DNA from: Chloroflexota bacterium
GTDB taxonomy: Bacteria; Chloroflexota; Limnocylindria; Limnocylindrales; CSP1-4
Length of the DNA: 40,391 nucleotides
Direction: 5' to 3'
Assembly (NCBI GenBank): GCA_003153755.1
Contig: PMBG01000197.1
Coordinates: forward strand, 1-40,391
The translations under genes and the position numbers were made by a program. The notes beneath the pieces are model-generated. The model was not told the DNA's origin and made no database searches. It was given only the letters and a program-made list of their open reading frames with translations. This document shows, in pieces, positions 18,301 through 27,101 of the stretch. Within the stretch, counting starts at the first letter, position 1; each line of letters opens with the position of its first letter.

Positions 18301-21300
18301 CGAGTAGATGATCCTGTTGGCGAGACGCTGGAACAGAAGCGCCTCGTCCGGCTCGATCCCCAGGTGATGCAGCTGAACCTGAGCCTGGGTCCAGGCCAGG
18401 GTCGCGGCCCGTTCGAATGTCGCCGACTCTCGGTACTTGTCCGCCAGATCCAGGACCTCCTCACGGGATTCGGCGACGACGGTGGAGAAGATCGCGTGGG
18501 CGGTCGCGCCTGGAGCCAGCCTGACTCGACATCTCAGGCTGAAGATCGGATCCAGCACCGGGCCGACCGTGTCCGAGAGCGGGCGACCGTCCGACACGGA
18601 AATCGCCGATCGGACCGAATGACCGCGACCGAGGAATCGGGCTCGGTCCGTCTCGTACTGGATGACGCCGTTGGCCTCGTCCTCGACTGCCGCGACATGG
18701 GCCGCCCAGACCCTCTTCTCGCTGCCGGACCTTGGACGGCGGGTGGCCAGAAGAGCACCGATTTCGGCCACGAACTCCGTCTCGACGAACAGGTTCTGGA
18801 AGGCCGGATGGGCGGCGTCGGCCGCCTGCGGCGCAAGGGCGATCTCGGCATACGAGGTCAACTCGATCTGGCGATAGTGCGACCCGAGATTGGTCAGCGA
18901 CACGCGCCGGATCTCGGCGTCGTGCTCTGCCGACACCACGACTGTCAGGCGCGTGGCAATCGATCCGTCACGGCGCGAGAATTCGGCCCGATCCTCGGAG
19001 TAGGCGACCTCGTAGCTATCCGCTTCCTTGCCGCTCGGCTGGTGTCCCGCCGACCACACCGCGCCGCTTTCCATGTCGCGCAGGAAGAGATAGGTGCCCC
19101 ACGAGTCACGAGTAACGTCCTCGCGCCAGCGGGTCACGGCTATGTCGCGCCAGCGGCTGTATCCGGAGCCCGCGGCCGTGACCATGACCGCGTACCGCCC
19201 ATTCGACAGCACGTGCGTACGTGGCGTCGAGCCGTGCGGCGAGGTGAAACGACGAAGGACGGGCGGGACGAGATCGCGCACTTCGGCCGCGCTCTTCACC
19301 TCTTCGGCACGCGGCCGGGCTACGAGGACGTCGCGCGGCATCCGCTCCTGGAGCAGCAACTCCGTCGCCTCGACGATCGGGTCCGCGTGGAAGCGCTCCA
19401 CCATCGCGCGATTGTTGAGGACGTTGCCGAGGGCCACGAGTGCCATACCCTGGTGATGCGCCATGTAGCTCTTCACGACCGCAACCGAGGCTCCTTCGGG
19501 CAGGCGCCGTGCGGTGTAGTCGAGCGCCTCGCGGAAGCCGTACCGGTCCCTCGCCCCGGCATCGCTGAGTCGGGCGAAGTTCCGGACGGCGGCCTTGGGC
19601 CGGATCATCGCAGCGAGCGCGGTGGCGTACGGGGCTACGACGACGTCCTCGCTCAGGCCGCGCTTGAGACCCAGGCCGGGCACGCCGAAGCTCGAATACT
19701 GGTAGGTGAGCGCCACGTCACGCTCGTTGAACGCCGATTCCGAAATGCCCCAGGGCACGCCGAGTTGGGCGGCATAACTCATCTGCCGAGCCACGACGAG
19801 CCGATGCGTCTGTTCGAGCAAGCTCAGGGCAGGGGCGCGCATCACGAGAGCCGGCATCAGGTACTCGAACATCGAGCCGGACCATGAGATGAGCGCGGAG
19901 CCACGACCAACCGGCGTCATCGCACGGCCGAGCCGGAACCAGTGGTCCGGGGCGATATCTCCCTTGGCGATCGCCAGGAAGCTGGCGAGGCGAGCCTCGG
20001 AGGCCAGGAGGTCGTAGTAGCTCGGATCCAGCGTGCCGTCCTGGACCCGAAACCCGATCGAGAAGAGCTTGCGGGTTGGGTCGAAGAGGAAGCTGAAGTC
20101 CATCTCCCGGAACAGTTGCTGGGCCCGGTCGGAGATCGCCTGGAGTCGTCGGACGAGCATGGCGGCTGCCGGCGCTCCGCCCCCCGCTCCGCCGGCTGAA
20201 GGATCGGCCATCTCGGCGATAGTCGGGAATGACGTCAACGTGATAGTGGGCCCAGACAGCGCCAGATCCCTGGCATGGCTGTCGACAGCCATGCGGGTCG
20301 CCTCAGCCCAGGTCGCAAGTTCGCCATCCGGCGCCTCTCCGCGCTCCGCCGTGAGGGCCGCCGCGATGTCCGAGAGCGTCCCGGCGAATGCCGATAGCTC
20401 GGACAGGCGGGCCGCCCAGGCCCCGGGCGTTGTGGGCACGTCGGAACGGACATTCGGAGGCAATTCGAGAGCCTCCTCGACGTGCCGCCGGTGGAGCATC
20501 TCGCTCCTCCGCTGGTAGCTGATGGCGTCGGCGGCCTCGCGGGTCAACGCAATCCCGTCACCCACGCCTGCAAGCGCGGCCGCGACCGGAAGCGGTTGGT
20601 CGATCATCTGGCGGCAGGCATTCGACATGGCAAGCAGGTGGCCGGCGAGGTTTCCACTGTCGACCGACGATACGTATGCGGGCTCGAGCCGGCGCAGATC
20701 GCGCGTGTCGTACCAGTTGTAGAGGTGCCCGCGGAACCTCTCCAGCGTGCCGATGGTTGCGAGCGTCGCCTCCAGACGCTCCACCATGTCGAGCGTCCCG
20801 ATCCATCCGAAGTCGCGAGCCGTCACGGTCGCAAGCAGGTACATCCCGATGTTCGTGGGCGACGTGCGATGGGCGATCACGGGCGTGGGGTCGTCCTGGA
20901 AGTTGTCGGGCGGCAGGCCATGTTCATCCGGGCCGACGAATGCCTCGAAGAACCGCCAGGTCCGGCGGGCGGTGAGCCGGAGAGACTGGACGTCGTGCGG
21001 CGATAGCTGCTCCGCCGCCGATTCGGACGGCGGCAGGCTGAGGACTCGTGCGATGACCGGCGAAAGTAGCCACAGGACGACGAAGGGCGCGGCGATCAAT
21101 GCCGCACTCGGCTTGGCTCCCAGAACGAGGAGGGCGGCGACTGCCGCGATGGCGACGGCGCCCGCCATCTGCCTGTAGAACCCGCGGGTGTCGAGGTCCG
21201 GCCGGGCCTTGGCCTGCGCTCCGGTCGTCCATTCGAGGAGGTTTCGTCTGGTGGAGTAGACGCGCGCCAGCGTCCGCAAGGTCGCGTCGGTCATCAGCCA

Positions 21301-24036
21301 GGCCTGGTGCGCCAGGAATACGAAGCCGAGGGTGACGTGGGCCGCGGCCAGGGCGATGTCCCCACCGATGGCTCGCAGGTGGCTGCGTCCGGAGATTCCC
21401 GGCCGCTGCGGCCTCAGTCCGGCCAGGACGGGCAGCGCCTCGGGGACCACAGCCGCCGCAAGGACGAACACCGTCCAGACGCCTGCCGAAACCCCAGGGA
21501 GTGTCCACGCGGCAACGAGCGTTGCCAGCGTGAGTGGGGCGGACAGCGTCCGGCGCAGGTTGTCGATCATCTTCCAGCGGGCGATGCCGGGCATGGAATC
21601 CGCCCTTCGCCGGCCGGTCGCGTCGCAGTCCCGGCCGAGGATCCAGGGCAGGAGCTGCCAGTCGCCCCGTGCCCAGCGATGCTGGCGGACCGTTGAGACC
21701 AGGTAGTTCGACGGGAATTCGTCGAAGAGCTCGATATCGGTCACGAGCCCGGCCCGCGCAAAGATGCCCTCGAAGAGGTCGTGGCTCAGGAGGGCGTTCT
21801 CGGGCACTCGATTCGCCATCGCGGCGCTGAAGGCGTCGACGTCGTAGATCCCCTTGCCGGTATAGCTCCCCTCCTGCAGCAGGTCCTGGTAGACGTCGGA
21901 GACCGCGGATGCATAAGGGTCGATCCCGGCCGATCCGGAGTAGATCCGTTGGAAGATCGATCCTGCGTGCTCGGCCGGGAGCGTGGAGGTGATTCGCGGC
22001 TGGAGCACTCCGTAGCCCCCGGTCACTCTGCCGGACCTCGAATCGTACGTAGCCTGGTTCAAGGGATGGGCGATCGTTCCGACCAGGCGACCCACCGCGC
22101 CCATGGGCAGGCGCGTGTCGGCATCGAGGGTTACGACATAGCGCACTCCCGTCGGTGGGATCGTGGCGCCGCGTCCCGTCGCCAGGATCCCGGTTGTGAC
22201 CGAGCCGCGCAGGAGCGCATTCAGTTCCTCGAGCTTGCCGCGCTTCCGCTCCCAGCCCATCCAGCAGCCTTCGGCCTCGTTCCAGCGTCTCCGGCGGTGG
22301 AAGATGAGAAACCGGGCGCCTCCGCCCGGAGCCTCGCCGTATCGCTCGTTGAGCCGGTCGATTGCCGCCATGGCCGACGCGAGGAGTTCGTCGTCGCCGG
22401 CGATGTGCTCACTGGGGGCGTCGAGCCAGTCCGACAGCAAGGCGAAACGAATGTCGCCGTCGCGGTTCGCCAGATAGTGGATCTCCAGCCCGCCAACCAG
22501 AGCCTCGGCTTCCTTCTCATTGGTGAGGAGCATCGGGACGACCACGAGAGTCCGCAGTCGCGACGGCACGCCCTCATCCAGATCGAGCCGGGGCAGTGCC
22601 CTTGGGCCCAGAAGGTGAGTGACTTCCCAGTTGACGAGGGCAATACCGAGGTCGGAGGCGGGGATGATTGCGAGGATCGCCATGAGGACGGCGGCGCCCG
22701 CGGCAAATCCATTGCCGGACAGCAGGAGTGGAGCGGCGAGAATCAGGGCCGTGACCGTGCCGAGCGTCCCGAGGTAGCCACGTCCGGCGGCCCGGAGATA
22801 GAGGCGCCGGAGCCGGTGGGTCAGCGGCGCCCGAACGTGGAGGATCAGCTCGAACTCAGGCCTACCGTCCGAGATCAGGTAGTAGCCGGGGTCTCGGCTT
22901 CGACCTTCCACGGCGGGTACAGCTTCGTCGGTCGGCAGCGCGGCATTCGACAGCGCGACGGCCTTTCGGGCGACATCGACTTCGGAGAGGCCCGAAGCGC
23001 GTGACAACTCCTCAATTGCGTGCCGATAGCGATCTCGGGTCGCGAAGTCCATCTCCCCGAAGGAACCCTGTTCCCGCAGTTCATCGTCAACGAGGCTTAC
23101 GCTTTCGACGAACTGGGCCCAGTCGAACCACGATATGAGTCGCATGCTCGTGATCACGTTCCGGACGGTCACGTTCATCGTGGCCTGACGCTGGTGCTCG
23201 AGGCGGACTATCTCCTCGGCCGTGGTCCCTTGTGCCTTGAGAAGCTTCTCCACCCAGCCGAGTGCGGGTGTGACCGCGGGGTCCTGGTCGCGCAGACGCT
23301 GGAAGAGCTGAACGCGCGCCGCGGCGGACAGCGACACGGGCGACATTCGGCGCAGGGCAGCGGCAGCGACTTCCGGCCTGACCTTGCCGAGACCGAGCAG
23401 ATCGTCGGCGAGTTGGTCCGCCTCTTGCCTGTCGGCGCGGCTCCGTACGATCACTTCGGCGATGCGGCGGAGGTTGTCGACCAGGAGGATCCGGAGGCTG
23501 ATTGCGATCGCCCAAAGCTCACCTATGGTCAGGGGTTCTACGCCCTGGTAGGCGCGCACCATGCGTCGCAAACTCTCCGGTTCGAAGCGGCTGTCCGTGT
23601 GGGCGACGTATGCCCAGGCGATGCCGAGGACCCGCGGGTAGCCCTGCAGATGGCCCGCCGCAAGCTTGGGCAGCTCGCTGTAGTAGTCCGGCGGCAGGTC
23701 GTCACGGATCTCGCGGAGTTGCTCGTCGACGATATGGAAATTGTCGAGAAGCCACTCGGCGGCGGGTGTGATCGATTGCTCATCCTTGATCGCCCGCGCC
23801 AGAACGCCGTAGGCGTCAAGCAGGACGCGGCCGTTCTCGACGATACGAGGCCCCACGGCGCGGCCACGCCGCGGCGAGCCGGTCACCGTCTGGGCGGCAG
23901 CCAGGGTCTGCGCATGCTGCTCCAGCCGTTCCACGCTGAAGAGTTCCGCGATGATCGGCTCTTCGAGATCGGCCTGCGGGCGAATCAGCCTGCGAACGCC
24001 GCGAGGAGGGTTGGGGAGAGGCTGGCTCGGTGTCAC
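15358..24036 (-). CDS. Cyclic beta-1,2-glucan synthase-like giant enzyme (GT84-GH94, NdvB/ChvB type)
   Basis: A 2,892-residue membrane enzyme matching NdvB/ChvB in length and order. There is an N-terminal helical region (about 1-400), membrane helices at about 419-470, and a glycosyltransferase family 84 domain with the DAD of VTLDADTRLP (about 637) and the RQHRWARGDW form of Q-x-x-R-W (about 787). More membrane helices follow at about 825-998. Then come a glycoamylase-like domain (about 1340-1550, SYMAHHQGMALVALGN) and the GH94 phosphorylase part, whose catalytic-site motif GTGDWNDGMN lies near 2572. In Agrobacterium and Brucella this enzyme makes, cyclises and trims cyclic glucan from UDP-glucose. 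GTG 24036 has GAGG upstream. No ndvA-like exporter is in the window. Confidence 0.93.
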   Translation of the reverse strand: MTPSQPLPNPPRGVRRLIRPQADLEEPIIAELFSVERLEQHAQTLAAAQTVTGSPRRGRAVGPRIVENGRVLLDAYGVLARAIKDEQSITPAAEWLLDNFHIVDEQLREIRDDLPPDYYSELPKLAAGHLQGYPRVLGIAWAYVAHTDSRFEPESLRRMVRAYQGVEPLTIGELWAIAISLRILLVDNLRRIAEVIVRSRADRQEADQLADDLLGLGKVRPEVAAAALRRMSPVSLSAAARVQLFQRLRDQDPAVTPALGWVEKLLKAQGTTAEEIVRLEHQRQATMNVTVRNVITSMRLISWFDWAQFVESVSLVDDELREQGSFGEMDFATRDRYRHAIEELSRASGLSEVDVARKAVALSNAALPTDEAVPAVEGRSRDPGYYLISDGRPEFELILHVRAPLTHRLRRLYLRAAGRGYLGTLGTVTALILAAPLLLSGNGFAAGAAVLMAILAIIPASDLGIALVNWEVTHLLGPRALPRLDLDEGVPSRLRTLVVVPMLLTNEKEAEALVGGLEIHYLANRDGDIRFALLSDWLDAPSEHIAGDDELLASAMAAIDRLNERYGEAPGGGARFLIFHRRRRWNEAEGCWMGWERKRGKLEELNALLRGSVTTGILATGRGATIPPTGVRYVVTLDADTRLPMGAVGRLVGTIAHPLNQATYDSRSGRVTGGYGVLQPRITSTLPAEHAGSIFQRIYSGSAGIDPYASAVSDVYQDLLQEGSYTGKGIYDVDAFSAAMANRVPENALLSHDLFEGIFARAGLVTDIELFDEFPSNYLVSTVRQHRWARGDWQLLPWILGRDCDATGRRRADSMPGIARWKMIDNLRRTLSAPLTLATLVAAWTLPGVSAGVWTVFVLAAAVVPEALPVLAGLRPQRPGISGRSHLRAIGGDIALAAAHVTLGFVFLAHQAWLMTDATLRTLARVYSTRRNLLEWTTGAQAKARPDLDTRGFYRQMAGAVAIAAVAALLVLGAKPSAALIAAPFVVLWLLSPVIARVLSLPPSESAAEQLSPHDVQSLRLTARRTWRFFEAFVGPDEHGLPPDNFQDDPTPVIAHRTSPTNIGMYLLATVTARDFGWIGTLDMVERLEATLATIGTLERFRGHLYNWYDTRDLRRLEPAYVSSVDSGNLAGHLLAMSNACRQMIDQPLPVAAALAGVGDGIALTREAADAISYQRRSEMLHRRHVEEALELPPNVRSDVPTTPGAWAARLSELSAFAGTLSDIAAALTAERGEAPDGELATWAEATRMAVDSHARDLALSGPTITLTSFPTIAEMADPSAGGAGGGAPAAAMLVRRLQAISDRAQQLFREMDFSFLFDPTRKLFSIGFRVQDGTLDPSYYDLLASEARLASFLAIAKGDIAPDHWFRLGRAMTPVGRGSALISWSGSMFEYLMPALVMRAPALSLLEQTHRLVVARQMSYAAQLGVPWGISESAFNERDVALTYQYSSFGVPGLGLKRGLSEDVVVAPYATALAAMIRPKAAVRNFARLSDAGARDRYGFREALDYTARRLPEGASVAVVKSYMAHHQGMALVALGNVLNNRAMVERFHADPIVEATELLLQERMPRDVLVARPRAEEVKSAAEVRDLVPPVLRRFTSPHGSTPRTHVLSNGRYAVMVTAAGSGYSRWRDIAVTRWREDVTRDSWGTYLFLRDMESGAVWSAGHQPSGKEADSYEVAYSEDRAEFSRRDGSIATRLTVVVSAEHDAEIRRVSLTNLGSHYRQIELTSYAEIALAPQAADAAHPAFQNLFVETEFVAEIGALLATRRPRSGSEKRVWAAHVAAVEDEANGVIQYETDRARFLGRGHSVRSAISVSDGRPLSDTVGPVLDPIFSLRCRVRLAPGATAHAIFSTVVAESREEVLDLADKYRESATFERAATLAWTQAQVQLHHLGIEPDEALLFQRLANRIIYSDVSLRPAASLLASNERGAPGLWAHGISGDLPIVMVRIDEVEDLDIVRQLLRAVEYWRLKLLDVDLVILNEQGTTYAQLLQESLEALVRMSQSSLATAKNLIRDGSPGHGGVYILRGDQISTEDRTLLQSAARAVLLSRRGSLADQVIRLERVAATVIGAAPPPVSRQTVAMVRSPRPDLEFHNGIGGFAKNGREYVTILGPGQSTPAPWVNVIANASFGFLLSESGSGYTWYGNSRENQLTPWSNDPVSDPSGEAIYVRDDDSGELWSPTALPIRSADSTYLAHHGAGYSRFEHQRDGIGLDLVQFVPLDDALKVSVLTIENRSGRSRRLSVTAYVEWVLGTSRGESGPRIVTALDPDTRALLARNPWNTEFGGQVAFLDLGGRQTAWTADRTEFIGRNGALERPAGLDHGHRLAGASGAGMDPCAALQTSFDLANGARTQVLVLLGQASGNAAAADLIRRGRAADHEATLRDVAGFWDDTLGAVQVRTPERSMDIMLNSWLVYQTLACRLWARTAFYQAGGAYGFRDQLQDVIALMASKPALAREHLLRAAGRQFVEGDVQHWWHPPSGRGVRTRISDDRLWLPYAVDRYVSLTGDTAILDESVPYLEGQALRPDQTDAYFQPEHSRQSTSLFDHCVAAIERSMAVGAHGLPLIGTGDWNDGMNLVGSEGRGESVWLGWFLHTVLAAFAPIADARGKGAYADRWRVGMAALRQALDTDGWDGDWYRRAFFDDGTPLGSAANAECRIDSIAQSWSVLSGVANPVHAKQAMSAVEEFLVRRGDAIVLLFTPPFDKSNVDPGYVKGYLPGIRENGGQYTHGAVWSILAFAELGDGDKAGELFALLNPINHASSRAGVQRYKVEPYVVAADVYSEPPHVGRGGWTWYTGSAGWMYQAGVESILGFHLRGTTLLLDPCIPRAWPRYEMDFRYHSTRYEIVVENPRGVSRGVASSELDGQALLGGGASIQLVDDGATHKVRVILG

Positions 24037-24154
24037 TTATCGCCTCGAGCGCACGGTCTGATCCGGCCTGGGATCACCTCGTGCTGGGGCGCGTCACTTA
24101 TGGCGGTATGTCTCGATTTGTCGCTCGAGCGCAACGGACTCTCGCGCGGGCAAT

Positions 24155-25063
24155 TCATCCACGGTGCCGTGCAGGTGACGCCGGCGGTTCCGGCACTATG
24201 AGGATCGAGCACGGGGCGTGATAGAGAACCGCCCGAGCGACACTGCCGACGACGGGCCCGAGACCGCGATGGCCGTGCGCGCCCACGACCATGAGATCGG
24301 CATCCCAGTCCGCGGCGGCCTCGACAAGTCGATGCGCGGGGTTACCGTCCTCTACCATGCCCTCGGCGACGAGCCCGGCCTTCCCGAGCGCGGCAGCCGT
24401 ACTCTGAGACAGCGCTTTCTGGTGCTCGTGCACGCTGGCTGTGCCGGCGGCTTGCGCCGCCCGCGTCTCCGCCCCGCGCAGCCACGGATTCCATTGTGGG
24501 TCCACGTCCGCGACGCTCAGGACGCGTATCGGAGCGCCGTGAAGCGCCGACCAGCGGCGGACGGTGTCGGCTGCGGCCGCGGCGCTCCTGGAGCCGTCTT
24601 CGCCCAACAAGATGCGGGCGATGTGATCTCGACGGGCGACCAGGACCGGCACCTTGCTGTGGTCGACGACCTCGGCGGAAACGGAGCCCAGAACCGCCGA
24701 CTCGAACGGGCCGCGGCCCCGGTTGCCCACCACGACCAGGTCGGCCTTGAACTCGGACACTCGATCGAGCAGGGCCGTCGCGGCCCGGCCACGTACGACC
24801 TGCGTCTCGACCGTCAGGTCTGGCGCGGCGATTCTGCGGGCGACCTTGATGACGATGCGCCTCGCTTCGGCCGCCATCGCATCCTCTGTCTCCTGGATCA
24901 CGTCGGCTGCCTGCACTGCACCGGGCATGTCGAATACGGCGGCCGTGCCGGGATAGACCGTGACGACCTCGATGGAGCTGCCCACCGGCCAGGCCAGGTT
25001 CGCGACCAGTGACGCCGCTCGGTCCGATGATGTGGAACCGTCCACGGCGAGGAGTACCTTCAC
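24155..25063 (-). CDS. Tandem-domain universal stress protein (UspA family)
   Basis: A 302-residue protein with two Usp domains. Each begins with an ATP-binding strand and Asp (MKVLLAVDGSTSS; ILLGEDGSRSA) and ends with the nucleotide motif G-x2-G-x9-GS: GNRGRGPFESAVLGSVS in domain 1 and GAHGHRGLGPVVGSVA in domain 2. Both domains should bind ATP. Two-domain Usp proteins are common in hypoxia or dormancy regulons, such as the mycobacterial DosR set. GTG 25063 has GGAGGTG upstream. A repeated regulatory element (25101-25160) lies 37 bases before the start, overlapping the end of the neighbouring transporter gene. Confidence 0.93.
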   Translation of the reverse strand: MKVLLAVDGSTSSDRAASLVANLAWPVGSSIEVVTVYPGTAAVFDMPGAVQAADVIQETEDAMAAEARRIVIKVARRIAAPDLTVETQVVRGRAATALLDRVSEFKADLVVVGNRGRGPFESAVLGSVSAEVVDHSKVPVLVARRDHIARILLGEDGSRSAAAAADTVRRWSALHGAPIRVLSVADVDPQWNPWLRGAETRAAQAAGTASVHEHQKALSQSTAAALGKAGLVAEGMVEDGNPAHRLVEAAADWDADLMVVGAHGHRGLGPVVGSVARAVLYHAPCSILIVPEPPASPARHRG

Positions 25064-25100
25064 TTATGCACCTCCGCTGCGCACACGGCTACCGTGCTCG

Positions 25101-25160
25101 GACGCTCAGGCAGTGTGTTCGCCGTGCTCCGAGTCGTCATGACGGCCCGTCATGGGCACC
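25101..25160 (-). promoter_or_regulatory. Repeated stress-gene element, copy A (upstream of usp)
   Basis: On the minus strand this reads ATGACGGGCCGTCATGAC (core 25136-25153), then CGAACACACTGCC further on. It matches copy B (26340-26399, opposite orientation) at 49 of 60 positions by direct comparison. It lies 38-97 bases upstream of usp and overlaps the last coding bases of the CDF gene. Confidence 0.65.
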
Positions 25161-26173
25161 GCCCCGAGCGGCTGCTCGGTCGCGGGAGCGTGGCCGGCAA
25201 CCGCAACCCGGGTTCTCGTGGCGCGCGCGGCACGACGTGACCGGGCCTTCGGAACGGGCGTCAGGTAGACGTAATCCACCGATGGCCAACGCGCTCGCAG
25301 GGCGTTGGCAGCGCCGATGATCGCCTGCTCCACGTCCGGCACGGTCAACTCGTCGGCGAAGGTGACGTCGCCGTCGACGATCAAGCTCGATGGTCCGACC
25401 ACGACGGCGAACAGGTCGGGAACCGCGACGATCCCCGGTTGAGCGGCTACGACGCGGCGCATCTCGCGCAGGACGGAAACCGGGACGCCGCGGCCCGAGA
25501 GGAGGGCGCGGTTCACTCTGAGCAGCACGACCGACGCGACGAGGAGCACGAGCCCGATGAAGGCGCTCGCCGCCGTGTCGGGCGCAGCGCTTCCGGTCAG
25601 CTGGCTCGCGACCAGGCCCGCGGCAGCCGCGATGGCACCCAGCACGGCACACGCCCCGCCGATGACCACAGTCAAAGCAGCCGGGTCCGTGCTCCTCTGG
25701 GCTTGTGTGCGCAGCGAGATGCCTCGGAGCGCCGCCTCCTTGCGTACAGGATTCAGGGTGACGACAAGGGCGAATGCGTCCACGGCCACTGTTATAGCCA
25801 GGACGAAGTAGGCAATCGCGTAGTGGTCGACCGGCGAGGGCTGCACCACGGAATCGACGGCTCCCGCGAGCGCCAGCCCGGCGCCTCCGACAAAGATCCC
25901 CAGGGCCGCAAACAGCGACCAGAAGAACCTTTCGCGCCCGTAGCCCAATGGGTGGCTATCGTCGGGGGGACGAGCGCTGCTGAGCACGCCGATGAGGAGG
26001 AAGGCCACGACGGCCAGGTCGGCAGCATTGGCCGCGGTCTGGGCCCGCAGCCCGACCGAACCCGTCATCAAAGCCGCCGACCCGAGGGCCAGGGTCTCGA
26101 CGCCGTTCACGCCCAGCGAGAGGAACACGTTTCGCCGCGTGGTCCTGTCGTCCGGGATTACGGACGCGTTCAC
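25106..26173 (-). CDS. Cation diffusion facilitator family transporter with degenerate metal site
   Basis: A 355-residue membrane protein with about six helices and a cytoplasmic C-terminal domain. Family marks are HPLGYGRERFFWSLFAALGIFVGGAG and the C-terminal fold with VEQAIIGAANALRARWPSVDYVYLTP, close to the SLC30A9-like branch of CDF proteins. The usual HxxxD in TM2 is reduced to AxxxD in TAANAADLA, and the acidic motif expected in TM5 is replaced by STDPAALTVVIGG. Transport activity or ion choice may therefore differ. I prefer GTG 26173; TTG 26245 would add 24 atypical residues. The last 17 or so residues (MTGRHDDSEHGEHTA) are coded by repeat copy A. CDF proteins export divalent metals by proton exchange. 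Confidence 0.85.
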   Translation of the reverse strand: MNASVIPDDRTTRRNVFLSLGVNGVETLALGSAALMTGSVGLRAQTAANAADLAVVAFLLIGVLSSARPPDDSHPLGYGRERFFWSLFAALGIFVGGAGLALAGAVDSVVQPSPVDHYAIAYFVLAITVAVDAFALVVTLNPVRKEAALRGISLRTQAQRSTDPAALTVVIGGACAVLGAIAAAAGLVASQLTGSAAPDTAASAFIGLVLLVASVVLLRVNRALLSGRGVPVSVLREMRRVVAAQPGIVAVPDLFAVVVGPSSLIVDGDVTFADELTVPDVEQAIIGAANALRARWPSVDYVYLTPVPKARSRRAARATRTRVAVAGHAPATEQPLGAVPMTGRHDDSEHGEHTA

Positions 26174-26240
26174 GTTCCGCGCTCGTCCGACGCTCCGGAC
26201 GTGTGGCGTCGTCGTTCGGATGCATCCGCCATCATTCGCC

Positions 26241-26290
26241 GGCAAGTGTGCCGATGGCGTGCCGGGTCGTCATGACGCTCCGTCATCTGC
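26241..26290 (-). promoter_or_regulatory. Repeated stress-gene element, copy C (upstream of CDF)
   Basis: On the minus strand the core is ATGACGGAGCGTCATGAC (26269-26286), followed by GACCCGG and GGCACACTTGCC. It lies about 96 bases upstream of the preferred CDF start and has the same orientation relative to its gene as copies A, B and D. Confidence 0.6.
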
Positions 26291-26339
26291 GCGGGCGGAC
26301 TGACGTGGCCGTTGTGGCATGCGGGCCGCCACTCCGAGC

Positions 26340-26399
26340 GCTGCCTATGACGGGCCGTCATGACAGCTCGTCACCCGCCGAACACACTGCCCGGGCGTC
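26340..26399 (+). promoter_or_regulatory. Repeated stress-gene element, copy B (upstream of FMN reductase)
   Basis: The core ATGACGGGCCGTCATGAC at 26347-26364 is identical to copy A, followed by CGAACACACTGCC at 26379-26391. It lies about 137 bases upstream of the FMN reductase ATG, in the same sense as that gene. Confidence 0.65.
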
Positions 26400-26501
26400 C
26401 GGGAGTCGCGCGGGGCATCGCCGAACTCCACCCGCAGGACCGAGCGCAAACGTGGCCGGCGAGCCCAGCACCGGTCGAGCAGCAACGAAGAGAGTCTCGT
26501 C

Positions 26502-27101
26502 ATGTCGAAGCCCGTTCTCGCCATCGTGATCGGCAGCACCCGCCCGGGTCGCGTCGGGCCCAAGTTCGCGGCCTGGTTCCGTTCCCGGGCAATCGACCAG
26601 GGTGGCTTCGATGTGGAGCTTGTCGATCTGGCCACCCTCAAACTGCCATTCCTCGACGAACCGGCTCATCCGCGATTGCGCCAGTACGTCCACGAGCACA
26701 CCTTCAACTGGAGCCGGATCGTCGAGCACGCCGACGCCTTCGTCTTCGTCACGCCCGAGTACAACTTCGGCTACAGCGCGGCCCTCAAGAACGCGATCGA
26801 CTACCTCTCGCAGGAGTGGGCCGACAAGCCCGTCGGGTTCCTGAGCTACGGCGGCGTGGCCGCGGGAACCCGAGCGGTTCAGCAGCTCAAGCAGGTGGTA
26901 ACCGCCCTCAAGATGATCCCGATCGCCGAGTCTGTGAACATCCCGTTCTTCGGCCAGTTCATCGACGACTCCGGCACGGTGCGGCCCAACGACGCCATGA
27001 CCCGCTCGGCCGACGCAATGCTCGACGAACTCGCTCGGGTCACTGCCCTCGTTCGTCCAAAGGCGCTCGTAGCGAGCGAGACTGGGACCCTGCTGCGCTG
27101 A
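26502..27101 (+). CDS. NADPH-dependent FMN reductase family oxidoreductase
   Basis: A 199-residue flavodoxin-fold protein. The FMN phosphate loop is seen in IVIGSTRPGRVGPKFAAWF, and the second flavin motif in FVTPEYNFGYSAALKNAIDYL followed by FLSYGGVAAGTRAVQQL. These fit the NAD(P)H-dependent FMN reductase/azoreductase group (PF03358), soluble dimers that reduce flavins, quinones or chromate-like oxidants. ATG 26502 lies about 15 bases after a weak AACGAAGAGAG purine stretch. The VIT1-like gene follows 23 bases downstream, so they likely form an operon. Repeat element B precedes it, linking it to usp, CDF and the DksA-like gene. Confidence 0.92.
   Translation: MSKPVLAIVIGSTRPGRVGPKFAAWFRSRAIDQGGFDVELVDLATLKLPFLDEPAHPRLRQYVHEHTFNWSRIVEHADAFVFVTPEYNFGYSAALKNAIDYLSQEWADKPVGFLSYGGVAAGTRAVQQLKQVVTALKMIPIAESVNIPFFGQFIDDSGTVRPNDAMTRSADAMLDELARVTALVRPKALVASETGTLLR

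Noticed and set aside
18364-19887. 507-codon plus-strand frame inside the glucan synthase gene
   Set aside because: Antisense shadow of a GC-rich coding gene; no family motifs and Arg/His-rich composition.
24037-24154. Repeated CTCGAGCGCA between the usp and glucan synthase genes
   Set aside because: Only two short copies in a GC-rich context; no symmetry or link to other genes.
24030-24221. 63-codon plus-strand frame between usp and the glucan synthase gene
   Set aside because: No ribosome site or recognisable motif, and it overlaps the ends of two well-supported genes.
25101-26399. Inverted 60-base repeats around the CDF gene as ends of a transposon
   Set aside because: No transposase or target duplication seen; copies C and D and the constant orientation to genes fit a regulatory element better.
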